This document shows, piece after piece, positions 29,675 through 38,414 of a DNA stretch of 64,000 nt. The position numbers were made by a program, and so were the translations under genes. Numbering within the stretch: position 1 is the first letter of the stretch; each line of letters starts with the position of its first letter. The stretch lies in contig NZ_JASZYF010000006.1 of NCBI RefSeq assembly GCF_030317115.1, positions 186,001 to 250,000 of the forward strand. The letters run 5' to 3'. This stretch comes from Variovorax gracilis. GTDB lineage: Bacteria; Pseudomonadota; Gammaproteobacteria; Burkholderiales; Burkholderiaceae_C. Below the pieces are notes generated by a model. The model ran no database searches, was not told the DNA's origin, and was given only the letters and a program-made list of their open reading frames with translations.

Positions 29675-32387
29675 CAGCCTTCGCGACTTCGCGGGCGTTG
29701 CCCTTGCACAGCGATGCGAGCGTCGGGTAGGCGTTGGCGGCTTCCGATCCCGTGGCTTCAGATGCCTGGACGGCCGATGCCGCTGCGTGCGAAGCCTGGC
29801 CCGGGGGCGTGAACTTCATCAGTTCATCTCGCAGCGCATGCATCTGCAATGGCTTGGACAAATAAGCATCCATCCCGGCCGCAATGCAGCGCTCGGATTC
29901 GCCCGGCAGGGCGTTGGCGGTCAGCGCGATGGTCGGCAATCGGCGGAGGCCGAATCGCATCTCGAAGTCGCGCAGGCGCCTGGTCAGTCCGTAGCCGTCG
30001 AGTCGCGGCATGTGACAGTCCGTCAGGAGCATTGAATAACTCGCACCGGGCGATGTGAGCTTTTCCCACGCTTCCTCTCCATCCTCCGCGCAGTCGCATT
30101 CAAAGCCGAGTTTGACGAGCTGACGCGTGATGACCTCCCGGTTGATTGGATGATCCTCGGCGAGCAACAGCTTTTGCCCCCGCGCGATCGGTTTGACACC
30201 CCTCGTTGCGCCGTCGGCAGGGATTTCATCCGCGGCCGAGCCTGCCGTCGAGTAGGCTTGCAGCGGAAGCATCACCGTGAAGCGGGTGCCTCGGCCCGCC
30301 TCGCTGTCGCATTCGACGCTGCCTTGCATCAGGGTGACCAGTTGCTTCACGATGGCGAGACCCAGCCCCGTGCCGCCGTAGCGCCTCGTGGTCGTGATGT
30401 CGGCCTGTGCGAACGGCTCGAAGAGCGCGTCCATGGCCTCCCGGGCAATGCCGATGCCGGAGTCCTCGATGGTCATCTGCAGCCGGCCGTCTGCTCCCTT
30501 GCGCATTTTGACTTTCACGCCGCCGCGTTCGGTGAACTTCACGGCATTGCCGACGAGGTTGGTCAACACCTGCCGCAGACGCACCGGATCGCCGATGATG
30601 AACAACGGCAGTCGTGGATCGATGCTGGAGTGCAGGCTGATGGACTTCAGCCGTGTCTCGGCGATGAAGTTGCCGCAGACGTCGTCGACGAGTGCCGTCA
30701 GTCGCAGCGGCCGATTCTCGAGGTCGAGCTTGCGCGCGCGGATCTTCGAATAGTCCAGCAGGTCGTTGATGATGGTGAGCAGTTCGAGCGAAGACTCGCG
30801 ACAGCGGTCCAGCATCGCGCGCTGCTCGTCGGCGAGGCGGCTGTCGAGCACCAGGTCGATCATTCCGAGCACCCCGTTGAGCGGCGTGCGGATCTCGTGG
30901 CTGATCATCGCGAGGAACGCGCGCTTGGCCTCGACGGCCAGGCGGGCTTCCTCGGCCTTCGCGACCAGGTCGGCCTTGAGCTTCTCTTCCTCGGTGATGT
31001 CCTTCGCGATTCCAGTGAAGGAGATCATCAGGGTGCCGCCGCTTCCCTCCGAAGCAACCCTCAGGATGCCCCGCACGTCGAGCGTGCGGACGATGCCGCC
31101 GCGGCTGCGGATCCGGAACTGGTCGCGATAGGCGCCCTTGTTCTGCCGATACGTTGCCTGGACGTTCGCCGCGACGCGCTCCCGATCATCCGGATGCAAT
31201 AGCTGGAACTGATCGCGGTAGGTGATGACGGCATCGGGTTCGTGGCCGTAGATCTCGCGGATCTTCTGGTCGGCCGTGATGACCGTGTCCATGAACGCCG
31301 AATCGGACAGTTGCGTATCCTTGCCCATGCGGGTGACCGAGCGCCACACGCCCATGCCGCCGACGATCAAGGCCAGTTCAAGATTCGAGCGGAACTGATC
31401 GAGCTCGCCCAACGCCCGGTCTGCGCGCTCCTTGGCTGCCGCGAATGCCAGTTCGCCCGTGCGGCGCTCGGTGATGTCGCGGGTGACCCCGACCACGTAG
31501 ACCTTGCCGGAGCGCACGCGATTCGGCGACGCGAACCCTTCGACCCAGCGTTCCGCGCCCGAATCGTCCAGGACGCGAAACTCCACGGCTTCCATATCCC
31601 GGCGTGCATGGGAGAGATGCTCCATGCGGCGCGTGATGTGGCCGACGTCCTCGGGATGCACCCTGGCGAACACCGCCGACAGATCGTGTGCGTTGCCTTT
31701 CAGCCCGAGGATGCGCCTGGCGCGTTCGTCGGTGTGAACCTCGCCCGTGGTCATGTTCCACTCCCAGGTGCCCATCTGGGCGCCTTCCAGTGCCATGTCC
31801 AGCCGCGCATGCGCTTCCGCGAGTTGGCGCTGCAGCAGCTTCTGCTCGGTGACGTCGATCGCCAGGCCCACTGTGCCGCAGAGCTTGCCGCTCCGGTCAT
31901 ACACCGGCCGCTTGCGTGCCTGGATGTTCCTCAGCACGCCGTCGACCTGTATTTCCTCATCGTACGTACGTGCCTCCCCGGAGGAGATGAGCTCCCTGTC
32001 TTGCGCCACGAAGCGTTCCTGAAGCTCGGAGCCGAAGAGCTCCTCGTCGTTCATGCCGACCGCTGCCTGCGCGTCGAGGTTGAACACGCGCGCGAACTCC
32101 GCGTTGAGCGCGCGATACCGGAAATCCCGATCCTTGAAGAACAGGATGTGGGGCACGGCATCGAGGATCGCAAGGAGTTCGTCGCCCCGGCGCTGGACAT
32201 GGCGTGCACGCACGAACTGGAGGATCGCCAGCCCGATGATGCAAAGCAATCCCGAGGCCAGCCAGATCCACTGAATCTCGATGGATATCTTCTGGCCAAG
32301 GAAGTAGCTCGCGCCTCCGAGCAGGCAAGTCAACACCATCGTGATGACGCCTCCGTTGACGGCATTGGCGGAACGGCTTCCAGGCAT
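29547..32387 (-). CDS. Hybrid sensor histidine kinase, module 2 (frameshifted in the Hpt domain)
   Basis: From the ATG at 32387 the frame encodes about 946 residues: two membrane helices (ITMVLTCLLGGASYFLG, IWLASGLLCIIGLAILQFV), three PAS regions, HisKA with FLAMISHEIRTPLNG, HATPase_c (NLVGNAVKFTERGG, DSGIGI, GGTGLGLAIVKQL) and a receiver (KLLLAEDHPINREVI, LLTDCHMPRLDGYG). Homology to the module 1 kinase runs to GNAREVAK, then the frame leaves it. The rest of the Hpt domain is in the next frame (29393-29674). One extra G in the GG at 29678-29679 explains this. The start lies six bases after the DUF1266 gene, so the two form an operon. Confidence 0.85.
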   Translation of the reverse strand: MPGSRSANAVNGGVITMVLTCLLGGASYFLGQKISIEIQWIWLASGLLCIIGLAILQFVRARHVQRRGDELLAILDAVPHILFFKDRDFRYRALNAEFARVFNLDAQAAVGMNDEELFGSELQERFVAQDRELISSGEARTYDEEIQVDGVLRNIQARKRPVYDRSGKLCGTVGLAIDVTEQKLLQRQLAEAHARLDMALEGAQMGTWEWNMTTGEVHTDERARRILGLKGNAHDLSAVFARVHPEDVGHITRRMEHLSHARRDMEAVEFRVLDDSGAERWVEGFASPNRVRSGKVYVVGVTRDITERRTGELAFAAAKERADRALGELDQFRSNLELALIVGGMGVWRSVTRMGKDTQLSDSAFMDTVITADQKIREIYGHEPDAVITYRDQFQLLHPDDRERVAANVQATYRQNKGAYRDQFRIRSRGGIVRTLDVRGILRVASEGSGGTLMISFTGIAKDITEEEKLKADLVAKAEEARLAVEAKRAFLAMISHEIRTPLNGVLGMIDLVLDSRLADEQRAMLDRCRESSLELLTIINDLLDYSKIRARKLDLENRPLRLTALVDDVCGNFIAETRLKSISLHSSIDPRLPLFIIGDPVRLRQVLTNLVGNAVKFTERGGVKVKMRKGADGRLQMTIEDSGIGIAREAMDALFEPFAQADITTTRRYGGTGLGLAIVKQLVTLMQGSVECDSEAGRGTRFTVMLPLQAYSTAGSAADEIPADGATRGVKPIARGQKLLLAEDHPINREVITRQLVKLGFECDCAEDGEEAWEKLTSPGASYSMLLTDCHMPRLDGYGLTRRLRDFEMRFGLRRLPTIALTANALPGESERCIAAGMDAYLSKPLQMHALRDELMKFTPPGQASHAAASAVQASEATGSEAANAYPTLASLCKGNAREVAKAVAPLRRCHVEGPGGDGAGNGGLRPRQPSTIGAPLEFGLPSAR

Positions 32388-32392
32388 CCGGC

Positions 32393-33190
32393 TCAGGTGG
32401 CCGCGGCCGCAGGCCAGGGCCGCACCGCGCGAGCGCCACGGGCCGCGTCCCGCATTGCGCCGTGCCACGACGATGCGCTCCTGACGGGGGAGCGCTTGTC
32501 CAGCAGGGCTGAATGCGTGTGCGAGTACTCCGTCCACTCCGCCGCACGGTCGAGAACTTCGAGGGAGCTGCGAAGTCCGAGTCCAGTCAGTGCGGACAGG
32601 GAATAGTCTTCCCATGAGGCGTAGTGCAGCCGTGCCCTGGCGGCCAGCGTCTCCAGCAAGCTGTCTGCTTCGTCGCGAGTTGCATAGCCGATGGCGAGGG
32701 CCAGCCGGACCAGATAGGCGAGTTGCTGCACATCCCAGGCGAGGACACTTCGGTGGTCATGGCTTGGCTCGGAGCTTCGGTCGACCATGGTCCGACGATC
32801 GCGCCTGGCGCCGTTGTTCTCGCCGTACTGTTCGGACGGCCGCCATGCGGCGATGGCCCGCGTTTTTTCTTGCGACATGCAACCCAGTCGGCGGAGTGCT
32901 TCGCCCAAGGTGCGATGGCAATCGGCACGCGAGGCGATGCCCCAGTGCCCGGCAAGCAAGCTCTTGATGCGGCGCACAGGCAATGCGCTCGCGAGCTGGT
33001 TGAAGTCGTCGCGCATCAGCAGGGCGAAGTTCCCGCTCAACAAGCACCCGAAGAGTTGCTCGGGCGAGAGCTTTTCCTTCGGCTCGAATGCGATGGAGCG
33101 CGACAAGACTTCGGAGGGGCGCAATCTGCTGCGCAGAAAGGCCCACATCAGAAGAGTCCATAACGAGATCGCAACAATCCACATGTTCAT
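32393..33190 (-). CDS. DUF1266-like protein with N-terminal membrane anchor
   Basis: A 265-residue protein with one N-terminal hydrophobic helix (MNMWIVAISLWTLLMWAFL). A domain resembling DUF1266 follows: the region VLAWDVQQLAYLVRLALAIG, then YATRDEADSLLETLAARARL and HYASWEDYSLSALTGLGL, matches the family pattern of an AWD motif, an EA pair and a SW(x)E motif. The function is unknown. The start at 33190 has AGGAA about eight bases upstream. It lies just before the module 2 kinase on the same strand, so it may work with that kinase; module 1 has no equivalent. Confidence 0.65.
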   Translation of the reverse strand: MNMWIVAISLWTLLMWAFLRSRLRPSEVLSRSIAFEPKEKLSPEQLFGCLLSGNFALLMRDDFNQLASALPVRRIKSLLAGHWGIASRADCHRTLGEALRRLGCMSQEKTRAIAAWRPSEQYGENNGARRDRRTMVDRSSEPSHDHRSVLAWDVQQLAYLVRLALAIGYATRDEADSLLETLAARARLHYASWEDYSLSALTGLGLRSSLEVLDRAAEWTEYSHTHSALLDKRSPVRSASSWHGAMRDAARGARAVRPWPAAAAT

Positions 33191-33632
33191 GATGATTCCT
33201 AGGCGCTTGACACTGACCGGATGCCGTCACCCGATCAGCGCAGTGGCGGGCGACGAAAGCGAATGAGCACCTGTCCTGCGAGCCGAGCCGCGAGACGTGG
33301 CGCATCGAACCTGGCGCCGCGTCGACCGGGCGCCGAATCGCCCTCACCCGATGACACTGGGGCGGAGCGCTTATCTCGGGAGCGGGAGCTAGGGCCAGGA
33401 AAGAAGGCGCTTGGCGCGCCTGTCTCTCAGTGACCGCTTGAGTCTTGGTTTTCGCCTGTCAGCACGGCGCGGATGACGCCGATGGACAAGGGAAAAAGCA
33501 TGAAGGGATGGTATGAACCGTGCGGATTCGCGCCTATCAGAATCGTCCGAAAGACGACTTCCGAGGACACGCCCGAGGGCCCTCGACGCACGAGTTGCGG
33601 CGTGACTTGTCGAGGCGGCAGGCCTCCGACGA
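33191..33632. other. Intergenic region between the DUF1266-like gene and the OB-fold gene
   Basis: About 440 bp. No frame here has convincing codon usage, ribosome site or homology. It must contain the promoter for the DUF1266-kinase operon (toward 33190) and the 3' end of the OB-fold transcript. A decayed gene is possible but I cannot name one. Confidence 0.4.
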
Positions 33633-33989
33633 TCAGGGCAACAGGCGAATCTGCTCCACCTCGAACTCGGTCTTGGTCAAGTCCTTGTCGACCTCCACCA
33701 GGATCTCGACCTGGCGGTCGGCGCCGATGGGCTGCCCTGCAGGAAATCGGTGCGCGGAGATTTCAACGGACAGCCGCCCGCTTTCGTCCGCGAAGGTGTA
33801 CTTCTCGCCACCGTCGTGCGAAACGATGCGTCCCTGCAGCCGGACATACTGTTTGTCGCGTGCGCTGTCGACCAACTGCCTGGCCGTGGTGACCGGGGAC
33901 CCGCTCGGGCCGACGTACTGGGCGACAGCGGCGTTGCCGCTTGTCAGCAAGGCGGCGATCAGGCCGCCTTTGATCATGGCTTGTTTCAT
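33633..33989 (-). CDS. Periplasmic OB-fold stress protein (YgiW/YdeI, NirD/BOF family)
   Basis: A 118-residue exported protein. The signal peptide (KQAMIKGGLIAALLTSGNAAVAQ) is followed by a bacterial OB-fold: VRLQGRIVSHDGGEKYTFAD, then GRLSVEISAHRF and the closing strand FEVEQIRLL. YgiW/YdeI relatives help tolerate cationic peptides, peroxide and metals in the periplasm. The start at 33989 is chosen because it begins the signal peptide and AGGATCC lies about 11 bases upstream. Confidence 0.9.
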   Translation of the reverse strand: MKQAMIKGGLIAALLTSGNAAVAQYVGPSGSPVTTARQLVDSARDKQYVRLQGRIVSHDGGEKYTFADESGRLSVEISAHRFPAGQPIGADRQVEILVEVDKDLTKTEFEVEQIRLLP

Positions 33990-34115
33990 GTCCGGATCCT
34001 TGAATCGAGAGAGGGAGAGGCGCCATCGCGACGGGCACCGAAGGGGCGACAAAGGCCGCGCCATAGACTCTAGGAGGCTCGACCGCAATCAATCCATGGG
34101 AACAGTCTGATTCCG

Positions 34116-35939
34116 CTAGAAGGGCAGAAGCCACGGAACAAGCAGCACACTCACGACCAGCGTCAGAAGGACGAGCGGCACGCCAATGCGGACGAAGTCC
34201 ATGAAGCTGTAGTCGCCGGGCCCCACCACGAGCGTATTGACGGGCGAGGACACCGGTGTCATGAAGGCCGCCGAAGCCGCCAGTGCCACCGTCATGGCGA
34301 AGGGATACGGCGACGCCTGCAGGTGCTTGGCGACGGCCAGGGCGACCGGCGCCATCAGCACGGCGGTGGCCGTGTTGGAGATGAACATGCCCAGCACCGC
34401 CGTGACCGCGAAGATTGCAGCGAGCACCGCGCGCGGGCTGGCTTCGCCGACGATATCCAGCAGCATCTGCGCGGCCAGGTCGACCCCGCCGGTCCGCTGC
34501 AGCGCGAGCGAGAAGGGCAGCATGCCCACGATCAGCAGCAGGCTCTGCCAGTAGATGGAGCGATAGGCGGTGGACAGGTCCATGCAACCGAACAAGCCCA
34601 TCAGCAGGCAGCCGATGAGCGCGGCCTGCACGTTCGGCAAGACGCCGGTGACCATGAAGGTCACGACCAGCGCGAGAGAGAACAGCGCGAAGGGAGCGCG
34701 TGCTGCTGCCGGCGCGATCTCGTCGAACTCCGCCGGCAGGTTGAAGATGACCAGGTCCATGTCCGACTTGAGCTTGCGGATGGCCTTCCAGATGCCGACC
34801 ACCAACAGCGTGTCGCCAGCCTTCAGCGGAATGGAAAGTACGCTGTCCGCCGCCACCGGCTCGCTGCCACGCTTGAGTCCGATGACGGACACATCGTGAA
34901 TGGCGCGCAGGCGCGATTCGGCCACCGTCTTCCCGATCAGGCTGGAGCCGGGAGGCACCAGCACCTCGGCCATGCCGATGTCCTGCGCGTGCTCGGAGAA
35001 GTAGGCGCCGGCCAGCGGAACTCTTTCCAGTGCGAGTCGACCGCTGAGATCCTCGATGTCGGCCGCCGGATTGGACACGTCGACGAACAGCACGTCGCCC
35101 GCTTCGATCGTGGTGCCCGGTGGCAGCAGGTTGCGGGTGAAGCGAACACTGCGCTCGATCGCCAGGACATTCACGCCAGGCACGTCCTCCAACTCGAGTT
35201 CGTCGATCACGTGACCCACGGTCGGCGAGTGCGCCGCCACCCGAAAACGATGCTCCCGCCCGGCCAAGGCGTATTCCTCGATCCAGTGGCCGAGCCCCGT
35301 GCGCCTGCTGGGCGGAATCGCAGGGCCCTCCGGCCCCGCCAGCCAGCGCCGCGTGAGCAGCATGTAGGCGATGCCCATCATCAGCAACGGCACGCCGAAG
35401 GGCGTGAAGCTGAAGAACTGAAAGCCTTCGAAGCCCTCGCGCACGAGCTCGCCGTGAATGAGCAGGTTGGGCGTCGTCGCCACCAGCGTCAGGGTGCCGC
35501 TCATCAGCGCGGCCACGCTGAGCGGCATCATCAGGCGCCGCGCCGCGATGCCGGTGTTGCTCGCGATGCGCAGCACGATGGGGACGAAGATCGCGACGAC
35601 CGCCGTCGAGCTCATCACGGACCCCACGCCAGCCACGATCACCATCAGCAGCGCGATGAGCCGCGTCTCGTTCGGCCCTGCCCGGACCACGAGCAGGTCG
35701 CCCAGTCGTCGCGCCACGCCGGTATGCACGAGCCCCTGGCCGATCACGAACAGCAGCGCGATCAGCACGACGTTGGGATCCGCAAACCCGGCCAGCACTT
35801 CCTGCATGCTGACCACGCCGGTGAACGGCAATGCCGCCATCATGATGAGAGCGACCACGTCGGTGCGTGGCCGGTTGATCGCGAACATCGTGATCGCGGC
35901 GGCGAGAAGGGCCAGCACCATGCCGAGCTGGTAGGTCAT
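34116..35939 (-). CDS. SLC13/DASS-type permease with two TrkA-C (RCK_C) domains
   Basis: A 607-residue inner-membrane transporter. About six N-terminal helices (FADPNVVLIALLFVIGQGLV, MSSTAVVAIFVPIVLRIAS) and five or more C-terminal helices (GMFISNTATAVLMAPVALAV) frame a cytoplasmic insert from about residue 200 to 400. The insert has two RCK_C-like units, around VLAIERSVRFTRNLLPPGT and SLIGKTVAESRLRAIHDVSV. Each hairpin half carries the SNT/SST signature of the DASS/ArsB/NhaD superfamily. Substrates in the family include dicarboxylates, sulfate and arsenite; the substrate here is not clear. It ends about 125 bp from the OB-fold gene. Confidence 0.88.
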   Translation of the reverse strand: MTYQLGMVLALLAAAITMFAINRPRTDVVALIMMAALPFTGVVSMQEVLAGFADPNVVLIALLFVIGQGLVHTGVARRLGDLLVVRAGPNETRLIALLMVIVAGVGSVMSSTAVVAIFVPIVLRIASNTGIAARRLMMPLSVAALMSGTLTLVATTPNLLIHGELVREGFEGFQFFSFTPFGVPLLMMGIAYMLLTRRWLAGPEGPAIPPSRRTGLGHWIEEYALAGREHRFRVAAHSPTVGHVIDELELEDVPGVNVLAIERSVRFTRNLLPPGTTIEAGDVLFVDVSNPAADIEDLSGRLALERVPLAGAYFSEHAQDIGMAEVLVPPGSSLIGKTVAESRLRAIHDVSVIGLKRGSEPVAADSVLSIPLKAGDTLLVVGIWKAIRKLKSDMDLVIFNLPAEFDEIAPAAARAPFALFSLALVVTFMVTGVLPNVQAALIGCLLMGLFGCMDLSTAYRSIYWQSLLLIVGMLPFSLALQRTGGVDLAAQMLLDIVGEASPRAVLAAIFAVTAVLGMFISNTATAVLMAPVALAVAKHLQASPYPFAMTVALAASAAFMTPVSSPVNTLVVGPGDYSFMDFVRIGVPLVLLTLVVSVLLVPWLLPF

Positions 35940-36048
35940 GGCTCGGGGTCGATCCCGCTCATGGCGCCGGGGACGCGTCGCGCTTGTCGATCCCTGCGTC
36001 CTTCATGACGAATTGGACATGGCCGATGCGATCCGGCGCGCGATCAGT

Positions 36049-36504
36049 TCATTGCGCCTGCGGAATGACGCGCGCGCCGTCGCCCTTGCCCTCGATGTAG
36101 ACGCGCTGTCCCACACGCAGGCCCGGCGTGGCGGGCTGTGTCACTTCGACCAGAACGCCGCTGGTCGTGCGGACGAAGACCTGCTGTCCCGCGATGGGCT
36201 GGTCGTAGCGCCGCGCGACTTCGGCCCCCGCCATCGTGCCGCCGACGGCGCCCACGACCATCGCCACGTCGCGCCCCGTGCCACCGCCGATCAGGCTGCC
36301 GAGGCCGACACCAGCGAGGCCGCCGAGGACAGCTCCGACACCGGTGTGATGCGAGCTTTGAATCTGAGTCGGCGAGATCTGCTCGATCACGCCCTGCCGC
36401 ACAGTCATCGAGTCCGACTGCGAGCCCGGTGCCGCACAGGCCGCAAGCAGGAAGGCCAGCGCGAGAGCCGCGAAACGGGAGAGAAGCTGCGTTGTCGTTC
36501 TCAT
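36049..36504 (-). CDS. Glycine-zipper 2TM lipoprotein (SlyB/Rick_17kDa-like)
   Basis: A 151-residue lipoprotein. The signal peptide ends in a lipobox-like ALAFLLAAC, the mature part holds a glycine-zipper hairpin (VGAVLGGLAGVGLGSLIGGG and DVAMVVGAVGGTMAGAEVAR), and a C-terminal beta domain follows (GQQVFVRTTSGVLVEVTQPA). Such proteins sit in the outer membrane and respond to envelope stress. AAGGAGATGACCC precedes the ATG, a strong ribosome site. Confidence 0.9.
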   Translation of the reverse strand: MRTTTQLLSRFAALALAFLLAACAAPGSQSDSMTVRQGVIEQISPTQIQSSHHTGVGAVLGGLAGVGLGSLIGGGTGRDVAMVVGAVGGTMAGAEVARRYDQPIAGQQVFVRTTSGVLVEVTQPATPGLRVGQRVYIEGKGDGARVIPQAQ

Positions 36505-36912
36505 GGGTCATCTCCTTCAGTCAGGTTGGAAAAATCATGGCATCGAACACGTGCGTGAGGCGATGGCCCGAAGGTGCAGCAACGATTGCCCTTTGGGGCA
36601 AACGCGCTGAACGTCGCTAGCCCAGGAAGGTCACCACGCCGTTGCGCAGGTCGGACATCGACCCGACGATCTTGATCCGGCCCTTCGTCTCCAGGTCCTG
36701 AGCGTGCGCCGTCGTGCAGCAACTCGTGATCGCATGGCAAGGTCCTTTGCAAGGTCCGGGGGCTCGATCATCTGCGCAGCAAGGCAAAAAATCCAGCCAC
36801 CGCCACTGTGCGGCGCGGCCCGCTCGCCCCTCCCTTGCAGGCTTGACAAAGATTCGAACGCCACTGATGCTAGATCGCGCCTGTCCAAGAGACATCGACA
36901 CAGGAGATCCTC
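36505..36912. other. Divergent intergenic region with a gene remnant
   Basis: About 400 bp between the lipoprotein gene and the permease leader. It holds promoters for both directions and, on the minus strand, a short stretch (36617-36703) that looks like the end of a beta-carbonic anhydrase. Nothing else was recognised. Confidence 0.45.
36617..36703 (-). pseudogene. Possible remnant of a beta-carbonic anhydrase C-terminus
   Basis: The last 28 codons before the stop at 36617 read ETKGRIKIVGSMSDLRNGVV followed by TFLG, similar to the C-terminal strand of beta-carbonic anhydrases (pattern KGxIKIVGAxYDLxTGxVxFLG). The catalytic zinc region is absent upstream, where the frame runs into unrelated sequence. 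The match is short and made from memory of the family, so it is tentative. Confidence 0.35.
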
Positions 36913-36948
36913 ATGGCGACAGATGCGAAAGCCACTGACCCGGCATGA
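36913..36948 (+). CDS. Eleven-codon leader ORF overlapping the permease start
   Basis: ATG at 36913 is preceded by CAGGAGATCC, the best ribosome site in the area, and encodes MATDAKATDPA before a TGA that overlaps the permease ATG (ATGA). The permease ATG has no ribosome site of its own, so its translation probably depends on this leader. Alternatively the leader is the original N-terminus of the permease, now separated by a frameshift. Confidence 0.5.
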   Translation: MATDAKATDPA

Positions 36949-38375
36949 CCACCCCTCAGGACCAGCAACTCTCGCGCGGTGCACTCACGGCCCTGGTCGT
37001 CGGCTCGATGATCGGTTCGGGCATCTTTGCCGTGCCGTCGGCGTTCGGTCGCTCGACAGGCGGTCTCGGCGCCTTGATTGCCTGGGCGATTGCCGGCACC
37101 GGCATGCTGATGCTGGCGTTCGTGTTCCAGACCCTGTCGCGGCGGCGGCCCGATCTCGACACCGGCATCTATGCGTACGCCAAGGAAGGCTTCGGCAACT
37201 ATCTCGGCTTTGCGTCGGCGGTGGGCTACTGGATCGGCTGCTGCCTTGCCGACGTCGCCTGCCTGGTGTTGATCAAGGCCACTCTGGGGCAGTTCTTTCC
37301 CATCTTCGGCGATGGAACGACCGTCGTGGCGATCCTGTCCGCGTCAGTCCTGCTGTGGGCCGTGCACATCCTGATCCTGCGCGGCGTGAAGGAAGCAGCG
37401 GCGCTGAACACCATCGCGACCGTCGCGAAGATCGTGCCGATCGCCGTCTTCATCTTCGTCGCGATCGCCGGGTTCAAGGCCGACATCTTCGCGATGAACT
37501 TCTGGGGCGGCGAAGAGCAGTCCCTGTCGAGCCTGGCCACCCAGGTCCGCAACACGATGCTGGTCACGGTGTTCGTGTTCGTCGGCATCGAAGGAGCCAG
37601 CGTCTATTCGCGCTACGCGAAGAAGCGCGAGGACGTGGGCATCGCCACCGTGCTCGGCTTCCTCGGCGTACTGTGCCTGCTGATCATGGTCACCATGCTC
37701 TCCTATGGGGTGCTGTTGCGTCCCGATCTCGCGGCGCTCCCCACGCCGGCGATGGCAGGCGTGATGGCGTCCATCGTCGGCCCCTGGGGCCTGATCTTCG
37801 TCAGCATCGGACTGCTCATCTCGATCCTCGGCAACTACCTGTCCTGGTCTCTCCTGGCTGCGGAGGTCCTCCACTCGGCGGCCAAGAACAAGACCATGCC
37901 GAGCTTCCTCGCCGGCGAGAACGAGAACGGCACTCCTTCCGCCGCGCTGTGGTTGACGAACATCGTCATCCAGGTCTTCCTGCTCGTCACCTGGTTCGCC
38001 GAGTACGCCTTCACGCTGGCGCTGAAGATGACCAGCTCGATGACGCTCATTCCGTACCTGCTCGTCGCGGCCTACGGCCTCAAGCTCGCATGGACCGGCG
38101 AAACCTACAAGCCGGATGAACGCGGTCGCTCGGTCGACCGCGTGCGCGGCGCGATTGCAGTCGCCTATGCCGCGGGCATGCTGTACGCCGGCGGGCCGAA
38201 GTACCTGCTGTTCTCCGCGGTCCTCTACGCGCCCGGGACCTTCCTCTACTTTCTCGCGCGGCGCGAGCAGAAGAAGCAACTCTTCACCTTCCCCGAGATG
38301 ATCGCCTTCGCCGTGTTCGCCATCGCGGCGATCGCGGCGGTGTACGCGCTGGCGACCGGCATGCTCACCGTGTAG
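36945..38375 (+). CDS. Basic amino acid/polyamine antiporter (APA family, ArcD-like)
   Basis: A 476-residue, 12-helix permease of the amino acid-polyamine-organocation superfamily. The N-terminal motif GALTALVVGSMIGSGIFAVP is the substrate-site helix of this family, and FVFVGIEGASVYSRYAKKRE is the conserved TM6 region of the arginine/ornithine antiporter group. It probably exchanges arginine or lysine for ornithine or a polyamine, but no arginine deiminase genes are nearby. It starts on an ATGA overlap with an 11-codon leader. Two small membrane-protein genes follow on the same strand. Confidence 0.88.
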   Translation: MTTPQDQQLSRGALTALVVGSMIGSGIFAVPSAFGRSTGGLGALIAWAIAGTGMLMLAFVFQTLSRRRPDLDTGIYAYAKEGFGNYLGFASAVGYWIGCCLADVACLVLIKATLGQFFPIFGDGTTVVAILSASVLLWAVHILILRGVKEAAALNTIATVAKIVPIAVFIFVAIAGFKADIFAMNFWGGEEQSLSSLATQVRNTMLVTVFVFVGIEGASVYSRYAKKREDVGIATVLGFLGVLCLLIMVTMLSYGVLLRPDLAALPTPAMAGVMASIVGPWGLIFVSIGLLISILGNYLSWSLLAAEVLHSAAKNKTMPSFLAGENENGTPSAALWLTNIVIQVFLLVTWFAEYAFTLALKMTSSMTLIPYLLVAAYGLKLAWTGETYKPDERGRSVDRVRGAIAVAYAAGMLYAGGPKYLLFSAVLYAPGTFLYFLARREQKKQLFTFPEMIAFAVFAIAAIAAVYALATGMLTV

Positions 38376-38414
38376 TCGACGTCATGTTCCGTTCTTCCTT
38401 CTGGAGTAAACCCC

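Noticed and set aside
33473..33892. Small plus-strand frames between the DUF1266-like and OB-fold genes
   Set aside because: Arg/Pro-rich translation, overlap with the OB-fold gene and no recognisable domain.
34323..36008. 561-codon plus-strand frame opposite the SLC13-type permease
   Set aside because: His/Gln/Arg-rich antisense composition; the permease on the minus strand has clear membrane helices and RCK domains.
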